Source: Acidobacteriota bacterium
GTDB taxonomy: Bacteria; Acidobacteriota; Terriglobia; Terriglobales; Acidobacteriaceae
NCBI GenBank assembly: GCA_021780095.1
Contig: JAJXZK010000366.1
Span: 1 to 5,953 of the forward strand
Length of the DNA stretch: 5,953 bases
Direction of reading: 5' to 3'
Made by a program: the position numbers and the translations under genes. Below the pieces are notes generated by a model. It made no database searches, was not told the DNA's origin, and saw only the letters and a program-made list of their open reading frames with translations. Shown here piece after piece: positions 1 through 5,953 of this stretch; the stretch's first letter is position 1, and every line of letters starts with the position of its first letter.

Positions 1-202
1 AGAACTGGCGCAATCGAACGCGCAAACCACGGGTCGCACTGCCGCCGATTACGAAGCGGAAGTGGCGAAAGACATTCCCTTGCGACGACTGGCAAAGCCG
101 GAAGAAGTTGCCGATGCGATCGTTTGGCTTGCTTCAGAGCGCGCCGCATACATCACGGGCCAAACCATTCTGGTGGACGGCGGAGCCTATCGCGGCCTGT
201 AG
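1..202 (+). CDS. Short-chain dehydrogenase/reductase, C-terminal fragment
   Basis: This is the last 66 codons of a plus-strand gene whose start lies left of the window; it is read in the frame beginning at base 2 and stops with TAG at 200-202. The tail shows the C-terminal pattern of classical SDR enzymes (FabG-like, NAD(P)H-dependent): [20 protein letters not shown], then YITGQ and VDGG. In this family the region follows the catalytic Tyr-x-x-x-Lys helix and forms the last helix and strand of the Rossmann fold near the substrate lobe. The nucleotide-binding glycine motif and catalytic residues are outside the window, so substrate and cofactor cannot be judged; sugar dehydrogenases, 3-oxoacyl-ACP reductases and many others share this tail. 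No signal peptide can be assessed; SDRs are normally cytoplasmic. The gene converges on the quinoprotein gene with only 20 bp between the stop codons. Confidence 0.9.
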   Translation, partial: ELAQSNAQTTGRTAADYEAEVAKDIPLRRLAKPEEVADAIVWLASERAAYITGQTILVDGGAYRGL

Positions 203-222
203 CGAGGGCCCCATGATATTCA

Positions 223-2376
223 TCACGGCAGCGCAAACGCCACATAGGAACCTTCATACGGTACCTTATCCATTTTGCTACCCGCGGCAGCAATCACGAC
301 ATATTGTTTTCCGTCGACCATATAAGTAACGGCGGTGGCTACGCCGGGCGCGGGCAAATCGGCGTTCCATAGCATCTGGCCGGTCTGACTGTTAAATGCG
401 CGAATTTTTTTATCGTAAGCGGTGGCTCCGATGAATAGGAGGCCGCCCGCAGTCACCACGGGGCCACCATAATTTTCCGTGCCAGTATGCGTCATTCCCT
501 GGGCGGCGAGCGCGGGATAATCCCCCAAAGGAATCTTCCAGAGATATTTTCCTGTGTTCAGGTCAATCGCATTCAAGGTTCCCCACGGCGGTGCGATTGC
601 AGGATAACCATCGGGATCGAGGAATTTTCGATAGCCCGTGAACATATATCCCCCACCGCTTTGTCCCGAACCTGGAGCGGTTGTCGATTCAGTCTCTGCC
701 TGTGCGGCGGTTCTTGCAGAAGACGGCGCTTCCGAACCGCTCTTCAAGTATTCGAGCAGTGCAGCCAGGTCGCCTCCAGTCACATTCGGAAATGGAGGCA
801 TTCTGCCGCCACCCGCGTGAATCTTGTCGACAATCTGCTGCTTCGTCATTCGCTTATCAACATCAATTAATGAAGGAAACGTGGGCGGAGAGCCAGCCCT
901 GTCGGTGCCGTGGCAAATACCACATTGACTTTGGTACAGTTTTTCACCCTGCCCCGCGGCAGCGTGGCTGCGATTTAAACCACCCGTCCAGGCCATTTCG
1001 TTGGCATTGATGTAGATGACACCGGTCGTCGGATCAACCGCAGGCCCTCCCCACTCCGCACCACCGTCGAAGCCTGGAAACACGACCGTCTGTTTATCCA
1101 CACTGAGCGGAACAAACTGTCCGCCGCTAATGAATGTCTTAAACTGCTTCTCTGCCCACGCATGAGCTGCCGGTGTGCGATCCGTCAACATATCTGCTGT
1201 CAACCGTTGGCGGGCATACGGCTTGGGGGCCGTCGGCAACGGTTGCGTCGGCGACGCGACTTCTCCCGGAACGGTGCTTGCGGGATATTTCCGCTCTTCG
1301 ATGGGAAACAGCGACTGCCCAGTGGCGCGATCAAACAGATAGACATATCCCTGCTTGGTTGTCTGAGCGACCGCATCGACGCGCTTGCCATCGTGCTGCA
1401 CAGTCACCAACGCTGGGGGCGCCGGAAAATCACGATCCCAGATGTCATGATGAACCCCTTGAAAATGCCAAATACGTTTTCCGGTGTTGGCGTCGAGCGC
1501 CAGTAGCGTGTCGGCGAACAAATCGTTGCCGATGCGATCTCCGCCGTAAAAGTCGAAGACCGCTGAGCCGGTGGGCACGTATACGATGCCTCGCGTGGTA
1601 TCGACCGTCATGCCGGCCCAATTATTGGCAGAGCCCGCAGTCTTCCACGCGCCCTTCGGCCATGTATCGTAGCCAAATTCGCCGGGACGCGGAATGGTGT
1701 GAAATCTCCACACCAGGGTGCCGGTGCGAAGATCGAAGGCTCGAATATCGCCGAGCGGCGCGGGATGGGTTTCCGGTTCCATGGCGCCCATGATGATCAA
1801 ATTTTTGTAGACAACGCCGGGAGTAGTGATCGCGAGAGATTCCAAGCGATAGTCGCGGCCGAGACCCTTTCGCAGGTCGATTCGGCCGTTTTCTCCGAAG
1901 GAAGAAATCGGCTTTCCGGTGGCCGGATCGAGCGCGTAAAGAAAATTCATGACGCCTGCAAAGAGCCTGCTCTGTTTGCCATTCTTCCAATAGGCAAGGC
2001 CGCGCATCGGCCCGGATCCAACGACTCCTGAATCAAACTTCCACAGCAATTTGCCGGATGCGGCATCCAGAGCGATGACCTTCTGACTGGACGTATACGC
2101 GTAGAGAGTGCGCCCGATGACCAGGGGGCTGGTCTGGAGAGCGCCTTTCTCGCCCGTATCGAAGACCCAGGCTCTGCGCAGCTCACCCACATTCTGCCGA
2201 TTGATCTGCGCCAGAGCCGAATAATGGTCGTTGGCGAGTTGGCCTCCATACACTGGCCAGTCGACCGTCTTTCCAGAGCTTGACGTCGCACCCCATGCGG
2301 ATGCAGGTGCGAACGCGAGTACGACACAGATTCCGAGGCAAACCGCGGCAGAAGAAATTCGAACCCTGATTCTCAT
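223..2376 (-). CDS. Secreted PQQ-dependent (glucose dehydrogenase-type) quinoprotein with an inserted cytochrome c domain
   Basis: The product is a periplasmic quinoprotein that should oxidise an aldose or alcohol with PQQ and pass electrons to its own haem c. With ATG at 2376 it has 717 residues. A Sec signal peptide (basic MRIRVR, hydrophobic core, cleavage near ASA/WGA) covers about residues 1-29. Eight blade motifs of the form A-x-D-x-x-T-G-x-x-x-W, or degenerate versions, run from about 102 to 672, fitting an eight-bladed propeller. HHDIWDRD (309-316) and TTKQG (339-343) match the active-site region of membrane glucose dehydrogenases; D314 and K341 lie 27 residues apart, as I recall for E. 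coli Gcd D466/K493. A cytochrome c domain (about 475-546) with CGICH (485-489) and probable axial Met526 (GGRMPPFP) sits between blades, followed by a Ser/Thr/Ala/Gly-rich linker (about 547-576). There is no membrane anchor besides the signal. ATG 2376 is preferred over ATG 2382 and TTG 2397 because it has a spaced AGGA and gives the cleanest signal peptide. It follows the PIG-L gene by 36 bp. Substrate is unproven. Confidence 0.93.
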   Translation of the reverse strand: MRIRVRISSAAVCLGICVVLAFAPASAWGATSSSGKTVDWPVYGGQLANDHYSALAQINRQNVGELRRAWVFDTGEKGALQTSPLVIGRTLYAYTSSQKVIALDAASGKLLWKFDSGVVGSGPMRGLAYWKNGKQSRLFAGVMNFLYALDPATGKPISSFGENGRIDLRKGLGRDYRLESLAITTPGVVYKNLIIMGAMEPETHPAPLGDIRAFDLRTGTLVWRFHTIPRPGEFGYDTWPKGAWKTAGSANNWAGMTVDTTRGIVYVPTGSAVFDFYGGDRIGNDLFADTLLALDANTGKRIWHFQGVHHDIWDRDFPAPPALVTVQHDGKRVDAVAQTTKQGYVYLFDRATGQSLFPIEERKYPASTVPGEVASPTQPLPTAPKPYARQRLTADMLTDRTPAAHAWAEKQFKTFISGGQFVPLSVDKQTVVFPGFDGGAEWGGPAVDPTTGVIYINANEMAWTGGLNRSHAAAGQGEKLYQSQCGICHGTDRAGSPPTFPSLIDVDKRMTKQQIVDKIHAGGGRMPPFPNVTGGDLAALLEYLKSGSEAPSSARTAAQAETESTTAPGSGQSGGGYMFTGYRKFLDPDGYPAIAPPWGTLNAIDLNTGKYLWKIPLGDYPALAAQGMTHTGTENYGGPVVTAGGLLFIGATAYDKKIRAFNSQTGQMLWNADLPAPGVATAVTYMVDGKQYVVIAAAGSKMDKVPYEGSYVAFALP

Positions 2377-2381
2377 CTTCA

Positions 2382-2385
2382 TCCT
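2382..2385 (-). promoter_or_regulatory. Ribosome binding site that sets the quinoprotein start
   Basis: On the minus strand AGGA lies 5 nt before the ATG at 2376. The in-frame ATG at 2382 overlaps this AGGA and the TTG at 2397 has no purine-rich sequence in front, so this site favours the 2376 start. The motif is short, so confidence is moderate. Confidence 0.5.
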
Positions 2386-2412
2386 GGAGGTAAACAACTC
2401 CTATCGTGCTAC

Positions 2413-3846
2413 TTATTGAGGCGCAACCCAGCCATCGCTCAACTCCACGCGAATGGGAATGGTGCCAAGGCTCTTGCTCGCCGAATCTGCAGTCACGGTA
2501 AAGTTCTGCCAACCGGACAGCTTGGTGGAAGGTGCATCCGCCGTGACGCGAGCGTAGTACTCGGCATGCGCGGGTACAGAGAGTGGAACCAGTGGTCTTA
2601 CTTTCCATCCGTCCGGCGCTTGCGCGGAAAGGTTCACTTCGATCGCGTGATCAAGCGGGTTTTCAATGATGAGCGGAATGTAAAACACCCCGTCGGTGTG
2701 GATTGAAATCTCCAGCGGCACCAGCGACTTTAAATGCTCCAATCCATGAGCCTGCCAAAGTTTCTGGTAGAACGCCCAGGGATCACCGATCAGAAGAGTC
2801 GGCTCTGAATACTTTACTGCCGTGTATCCGGGTGCACGCTGGAAAGAAACACCAGCCGGCACGACGCCGGCAAAAATATCATCGGTCACGCCGGAGGGAA
2901 CCAAAGATTTGCCAAAAATAAACTTAACTGGCTGCATCGCCAACTCGGTGAGTTCGCCAGGGGTCGTTTCCACTGTGCCGTTGGCAATCGCCTGCGTAAC
3001 CTGGCCGCCACCCTGAGTCACATGATGACTCACTTCCTTCGCCGCCAGTAAGCCGTAGCTCTGGTGCTGCGAGGGGGAAATCTCCCTCGATGAATACTGC
3101 GGACCCTGGCCCTCGAAAACGTCATGCGTTGGATTGTAGACGTAATAGATTTTCTCCGGCTGCCAGGGACGAAGCGCTTCCGTCATATTCATAGCGACGT
3201 TGGGATGGATGGCAGGAGAGACTTGCTCAGAAAATACCGTTGAATCTCCAGCGAGGTCAAATGCCTCGGTCGCGAGGATACCAGCAGCCTGATGATCCGC
3301 GTGATTTTCACCAGTGGTGAAATCCGGGAGCCAGGTGAGAATCACAGACGGCCGCGTGATGCGAACGATACGAACCAACTGGTCTAAACAGCCTCCATGG
3401 CCGCAGTGTTCGAGCGAAGTCAAGGCATTCTGACTGGCGGTATCATGGCCGCTGAGAAACCAGACATTGGTGATGCCTAATGAGCCGACGGCGGTACGTC
3501 CTTCGATCTGACGGATGTCGCCCAGAGCGGCAGCCTGCTCCGGACCAACATCGTTGTTTCCGCCATCGCCTGGATTTTGGAATACCACGGCCACTCGTTT
3601 GTGGTGGTCATAAATTTCGCGCGCCAGGTAGGCCGCAACCATGATCTCGTCGTCAGGATGGGCAACAACGACCAAGATGTCAGCCTTGAAGCGGGGATCT
3701 GGCGGCCGGTTATTCCAGTCATAGGCGTCGGGGGTCGCCTTGGTGGCGACCGCATTCTGGGCTTGAGCAGGATAGCCGTACAAAGTGGCGAGCAACGCCA
3801 CACAAAGAGCCGATCTCACGGCTGCTACGAAACTTGATCGCGTCAT
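2413..3846 (-). CDS. Secreted PIG-L/LmbE-family deacetylase with C-terminal beta-sandwich domain
   Basis: This is a 477-residue exported zinc hydrolase of the PIG-L family, which typically removes the acetyl group from N-acetylglucosamine units (GlcNAc-PI, MshB, BshB and related substrates). The family motif AHPDDE is at residues 62-67, giving H63 and D66 as zinc ligands and D65 as catalytic base by analogy with MshB; the second motif HADHQAAG (182-189) supplies the third ligand, H185. A Sec signal peptide (MTRSSF, hydrophobic VAAV...ALLATL, cleavage after AQA) covers about residues 1-29. The catalytic domain ends near 270. A middle region of unclear fold follows, and residues about 375-470 look like an Ig-like/NEW3-type beta-sandwich (ENPLDHAIEVNLSAQAPDGW and alternating strands). 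Simple PIG-L enzymes have only about 230-300 residues. The frame stays open to 3972, but the ATG at 3846 places the signal peptide at the N-terminus and has an upstream purine-rich site. It is the first gene of a likely two-gene operon with the quinoprotein. The natural substrate cannot be read from sequence. Confidence 0.92.
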   Translation of the reverse strand: MTRSSFVAAVRSALCVALLATLYGYPAQAQNAVATKATPDAYDWNNRPPDPRFKADILVVVAHPDDEIMVAAYLAREIYDHHKRVAVVFQNPGDGGNNDVGPEQAAALGDIRQIEGRTAVGSLGITNVWFLSGHDTASQNALTSLEHCGHGGCLDQLVRIVRITRPSVILTWLPDFTTGENHADHQAAGILATEAFDLAGDSTVFSEQVSPAIHPNVAMNMTEALRPWQPEKIYYVYNPTHDVFEGQGPQYSSREISPSQHQSYGLLAAKEVSHHVTQGGGQVTQAIANGTVETTPGELTELAMQPVKFIFGKSLVPSGVTDDIFAGVVPAGVSFQRAPGYTAVKYSEPTLLIGDPWAFYQKLWQAHGLEHLKSLVPLEISIHTDGVFYIPLIIENPLDHAIEVNLSAQAPDGWKVRPLVPLSVPAHAEYYARVTADAPSTKLSGWQNFTVTADSASKSLGTIPIRVELSDGWVAPQ

Positions 3847-3857
3847 ACGTCTCAGGT

Positions 3858-3863
3858 CCCCTT
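3858..3863 (-). promoter_or_regulatory. Probable ribosome binding site of the PIG-L gene
   Basis: AAGGGG on the minus strand lies 11 nt before the ATG at 3846. The spacing is a little long. The alternative upstream ATG at 3873 has no better site and would bury the signal peptide behind nine extra residues, so the 3846 start is retained. Confidence 0.4.
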
Positions 3864-3971
3864 CACCAAACATTGATCCGCGCTGCTGAAAACTTTCGAG
3901 GGATTGAAGTGCTTTCTCCGCTGCAAAAGGGCTCGCTTGGGATGGTTTGGGCAGCATTTGGCCAGCTTGCA

Positions 3972-3991
3972 CGATTCAATCGATTTAATCG
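3972..3991. promoter_or_regulatory. Candidate operator: 20-bp near-palindrome over the PIG-L promoter
   Basis: The sequence CGATTCAATCGATTTAATCG is symmetric about the TC|GA centre at 3981/3982, with only one mismatched pair (C3977/T3986). Its core AATCGATT fits the central AAnCGnTT pattern common to LacI-family operators. It covers the predicted -10 box and transcription start of the minus-strand promoter, where a repressor would block transcription. No regulator gene is visible in the window, so the binding protein is unknown. Confidence 0.45.
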
Positions 3992-4012
3992 CCGCGCCCG
4001 GTCCGATGTCAA
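3983..4012 (-). promoter_or_regulatory. Sigma70-like promoter of the PIG-L/quinoprotein pair
   Basis: On the minus strand a perfect -35 box TTGACA (4012-4007) is followed after 18 bp by TTAAAT (3988-3983), a four-of-six match to the -10 consensus. The predicted start near 3976 leaves a leader of about 130 nt before the ATG at 3846. The strong -35 with a weaker -10 under a palindrome is typical of a regulated promoter. Confidence 0.5.
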
Positions 4013-4245
4013 GCGCCAAATGTATTGCCCCGCAGCTTTGTGTATAGTTACTCTATTCTTGAGATGAGTGGCGTCCGGGCGGTACAAGATGCCTGGACTA
4101 TTAAAAGGTTTGAATCCGCCTGCCAACTCGTCGAATTTCATTCTGTCGAACGGCGACGTAGGCTAAAGAGTCGACCGTCTTTGAACCTCTGCTGGCGCGG
4201 AAGTTACTTCGGTCCGGACAAAACGTCTTTTTACACCACCCGCAG

Positions 4246-4257
4246 TTGCCATGGCAA
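4246..4257. repeat. Palindrome TTGCCATGGCAA, upstream copy
   Basis: This perfect 12-bp palindrome is in the non-coding stretch about 200 bp before the GH37 start. Together with the preceding G it shares 13 bp with the 18-bp palindrome at 4494-4511. It could be one of a pair of binding sites or a chance match. Confidence 0.4.
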
Positions 4258-4442
4258 AGTTGGCTGCACTTTTTCAGACGGCGGTGGTTCGCACGCGGCA
4301 AATCATGGGCATTGGAACCATTCGCGGCACCATCGTTTCGCGATCAGGCGTCAAGTCATTTGTCACGCGCGCAACGCAGACTTCTGCATCAGGCTGGTGG
4401 CTGGCAGGGTAGCATTCAGCTAGACAGCTTTCATTGCTGAAC

Positions 4443-4447
4443 GAGGG
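4443..4447 (+). promoter_or_regulatory. Ribosome binding site of the GH37 gene
   Basis: GAGGG lies 6 nt before the ATG at 4454. This is a good Shine-Dalgarno match at normal distance, and it confirms the start that puts the twin-arginine motif at the very N-terminus. Confidence 0.65.
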
Positions 4448-4453
4448 TGATCG

Positions 4454-5827
4454 ATGGATCGACGGAAGTTTGTGAGGATTACTGGTGCAACTGCGGTTGC
4501 CATGGCAACCGGCGTGGGTCGAGGAGAGCCAGCGGCGGCCGCTGTTACCGACGAAGCCGATGCAGCCCACTTGAAACCGCGGTGGCAAAAACTTGACGAC
4601 GCTGCGCGCGGTTGGTGGGATGGAGATCTGCAGCGGGCCGATGAGGAGGCGATTCGCCAGGACGGCTTGCCCCATTCGCTCACTCCCACGGGAGAGCACA
4701 ATCCATGGTCGCATAGCCCGCCCAAAACGTTGATCTTTCTACCGTTCCCCTACAGTTCCGGCGGAGGCTCGGTCGCTTCCTTTCCAGAAATGTATGGATG
4801 GGATACACACTTTATTAACCTGGGGCTCTTTGCCCACGGTCGCACGGATATTGTGCGGTGGAATATTCTTAATCAACTGTCGATGATAGAACGCTTTGGA
4901 AAAGTGCTGAACGGAAACCGCACGTTTTACCTGACGCGCGGCCAGCCGCCGCTGCTGGCGATGAGCATCGACAAATATCTGACCGTCAAGAGAGATGACG
5001 AAGAAGTTGCGCTGCTGGCATATCCGCTGCTGGAACGTTCCTACGCCGGGTATTGGAATGCGTCCGCTCACGCCACTCCCATTGGACTTTCTACCTGCCG
5101 TGATGTCGGCGGAAAGGATCTGCCGCAGGAACTCGCCTCCGAGGCGGAATCCGGCCTGGATTTCACTCCTATTTTCGGCGGAGAAATCAGCAACTGTGTG
5201 CCGATCCACGTCAACTGCGCTTTGGTGCGCCAGGCGCAGGTACTGGCCACGCTAGCGGATCGATTCGGCTGGAGCGACAAGGCAGCCCAATGGCATAACG
5301 AGGCGGACATGCGGGCGCATCGGATCAACCAATACTGCTGGGACGACAATGAAGGTTGTTACTTCGAGTACGACTACGTTCGCAAAACCCGGCTCCCTTA
5401 CTATTCATTGAACACGTACTGGCCGCTGTGGATGGGTATCGCGTCGCCTACCCAGGCGACGCGCGTTGCGGATCATCTTCATTTGTTCGATCACCCGTAC
5501 GGCCTTACGTTCACCGACAGGACTTATCCAGGAGTGCATCCGGAATACAAAGCGCTGGAGTGGGCCTATCCGGAGTCATGGCCGCAGCAACAAATCGTCG
5601 TAGGTCAAGCGCTGCAGCGATACGATTTGCCGGAAAAGGCGCGAGCTATCAGCCGGCGTTACATCGCCAATGTCGTCACGACCTGGGAAAACACCGGGCT
5701 TACCTGGGAGAGGTACGACGGAGTGGCCGGGGGACACAGCGTGCCAGTCGAGCGCGATCCAGCACAGCCGCTGCACGGGTTTTCGTCGGCATCCGCCGTC
5801 GTCGTGGGGCGAATTGCGTTCAGTTAG
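4454..5827 (+). CDS. Tat-exported GH37 (trehalase-family) glycosidase, divergent
   Basis: The 457-residue product belongs to glycoside hydrolase family 37, whose known members hydrolyse trehalose to two glucoses with inversion. The N-terminus DRRKFV plus a mild hydrophobic stretch and AAAA near residue 30 is a twin-arginine (Tat) signal, implying export of a folded periplasmic enzyme. GH37 landmarks in order: FPEMYGWDTHF (110-120, first signature), NGNRTFYLTRGQPPL (153-167), ESGLDF (232-237) with D236 as the general acid equivalent to E. coli TreA D312, LEWAYPESWP (368-377, second signature) and TWERYD (417-422) with E419 as the base equivalent to E496. R162 in TRGQPP is kept. The usual arginine of PGGRF is replaced (S109 by my alignment), and the QWD of the second signature reads EWA. 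It is about 100 residues shorter than E. coli TreA. Trehalose is therefore the best guess for substrate, but a related disaccharide is possible. The gene is divergent from the PIG-L gene; no promoter of its own is obvious. Confidence 0.88.
   Translation: MDRRKFVRITGATAVAMATGVGRGEPAAAAVTDEADAAHLKPRWQKLDDAARGWWDGDLQRADEEAIRQDGLPHSLTPTGEHNPWSHSPPKTLIFLPFPYSSGGGSVASFPEMYGWDTHFINLGLFAHGRTDIVRWNILNQLSMIERFGKVLNGNRTFYLTRGQPPLLAMSIDKYLTVKRDDEEVALLAYPLLERSYAGYWNASAHATPIGLSTCRDVGGKDLPQELASEAESGLDFTPIFGGEISNCVPIHVNCALVRQAQVLATLADRFGWSDKAAQWHNEADMRAHRINQYCWDDNEGCYFEYDYVRKTRLPYYSLNTYWPLWMGIASPTQATRVADHLHLFDHPYGLTFTDRTYPGVHPEYKALEWAYPESWPQQQIVVGQALQRYDLPEKARAISRRYIANVVTTWENTGLTWERYDGVAGGHSVPVERDPAQPLHGFSSASAVVVGRIAFS
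4494..4511. repeat. Perfect 18-bp palindrome within the GH37 signal-peptide codons
   Basis: CGGTTGCCATGGCAACCG reads identically on both strands. It lies 40 bp inside the GH37 gene, over the codons for V-A-M-A-T of the Tat signal. Its core TTGCCATGGCAA recurs at 4246-4257. It could be an intragenic operator or an mRNA hairpin near the start codon, or have no function. Confidence 0.5.
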
Positions 5828-5953
5828 AGTAATTTTTTTTGCGCGCGCGGAAAACTGCAGCACGAAGGCCGCCGATTCAGTCCGCTCTGCTTGGTGTAGT
5901 AACGGGTCAGGATGCGCCGGGAATAACTGAACGTGTACGCTGGAGGGTCTAGT
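5828..5953. other. Right-edge spacer with no visible gene
   Basis: After the GH37 stop there is a run of eight T (5833-5840) directly followed by an alternating GC tract (5841-5849). No stem precedes the T run, so it is not a convincing intrinsic terminator. No promoter boxes with proper spacing are visible in the remainder. Confidence 0.5.
5942..5947 (+). promoter_or_regulatory. Shine-Dalgarno-like sequence at the right edge
   Basis: GGAGGG is followed by exactly six bases before the window ends, so a start codon at the next position would have ideal spacing. This suggests a further plus-strand gene, possibly co-transcribed with the GH37 gene. The start codon itself is not in the window. 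Confidence 0.4.

Larger units (their letters stand above)
3847..4453. other. 607-bp divergent intergenic region
   Basis: This stretch separates the minus-strand PIG-L/quinoprotein pair from the plus-strand GH37 gene. The left half holds the PIG-L leader (about 130 nt from the predicted transcription start near 3976), a promoter and a palindrome, each listed separately. The right half (about 4050-4440) contains no convincing gene: the open frames there have unusual composition, no domain I recognise and no ribosome binding sites. It does hold a small inverted repeat, GAAGT-T-ACTTC at 4200-4210, and the first copy of the TTGCCATGGCAA palindrome. I found no clear promoter for the GH37 gene, although a regulated promoter without consensus boxes is possible. 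The length is generous for a bacterial spacer and may hide regulatory sites, a small RNA or a decayed gene. Confidence 0.7.

Noticed and set aside
1173..1793. Long plus-strand open frame opposite the quinoprotein gene
   Set aside because: It is an Arg/Cys/Ser-rich shadow of the real minus-strand gene, without start signals or motifs.
2377..2397. TTG start at 2397 or ATG start at 2382 for the quinoprotein
   Set aside because: Neither has a properly spaced Shine-Dalgarno sequence; both only add a few residues before a signal peptide that is complete from ATG 2376.
3847..3972. N-terminal extension of the PIG-L protein back to 3972
   Set aside because: It would place a Sec signal peptide 42 residues inside the protein; the frame is simply open by chance into the leader, between the promoter and the ATG at 3846.
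4043..4048. TATAGT as a -10 box for a plus-strand promoter toward the GH37 gene
   Set aside because: No -35 match exists 16-19 bp upstream, and it would leave a leader of about 400 nt.
4251..4412. 53-codon plus-strand frame starting at ATG 4251 (MAKLAALFQ...)
   Set aside because: The composition is protein-like, but there is no ribosome binding site, the ATG is part of a palindrome, and nothing recognisable is encoded.
4025..4423. 132-codon plus-strand open frame in the spacer before the GH37 gene
   Set aside because: The translation is rich in Arg, His, Cys and Ser in a pattern typical of non-coding GC-rich DNA, shows no domain or motif, and has no Shine-Dalgarno sequence before its first ATG or before ATG 4064.
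5833..5850. T-run plus GC tract after the GH37 stop as an intrinsic terminator
   Set aside because: The GC tract is on the wrong side of the T run for plus-strand transcription and no hairpin precedes the Ts.

Overview
The window looks like a chromosomal stretch from a Gram-negative, moderately GC-rich bacterium. The exported periplasmic enzymes, a quinoprotein dehydrogenase with its own cytochrome c domain, and a PIG-L deacetylase with an extra C-terminal domain would fit an Acidobacteriota-type sugar degrader. That taxonomic reading is an inference from gene content and no marker gene is present. I see no mobile element, tRNA, rRNA or CRISPR array.

Layout from left to right. (1) Positions 1-202 (+) hold the C-terminal end of a short-chain dehydrogenase/reductase. 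(2) Facing it after 20 bp is a minus-strand gene pair that reads right to left from about 3846 to 223. The first gene is a secreted PIG-L/LmbE-type deacetylase (2413-3846). After 36 bp comes a secreted PQQ-dependent dehydrogenase of the glucose dehydrogenase class with a c-type cytochrome domain inserted in its beta-propeller (223-2376). (3) A roughly 600-bp non-coding stretch (3847-4453) separates this pair from the next gene. It holds a good sigma70-like promoter for the minus-strand pair, and a 20-bp near-palindrome with a LacI-family-like core lies over its -10 box. (4) A plus-strand GH37 (trehalase family) glycosidase with a twin-arginine signal follows (4454-5827). (5) The last 126 bp carry no gene but end in a strong Shine-Dalgarno sequence, so another plus-strand gene probably starts just past the edge.

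How the genes may work together (inference): all three complete proteins carry export signals and would act in the periplasm. The GH37 enzyme could release glucose from trehalose or a related disaccharide. The quinoprotein could oxidise that sugar to a lactone and pass electrons through its built-in haem c to the respiratory chain. The PIG-L protein could remove acetyl groups from N-acetylated sugars so that the products become substrates. The palindrome over the promoter suggests that the deacetylase-dehydrogenase pair is repressed until a sugar signal appears.

The most interesting points are the candidate operator, the cytochrome insertion inside the propeller, substitutions at normally conserved GH37 positions, and a perfect 18-bp palindrome in the GH37 signal-peptide codons whose core recurs about 250 bp upstream. 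I did not find a clearly new multi-gene system.
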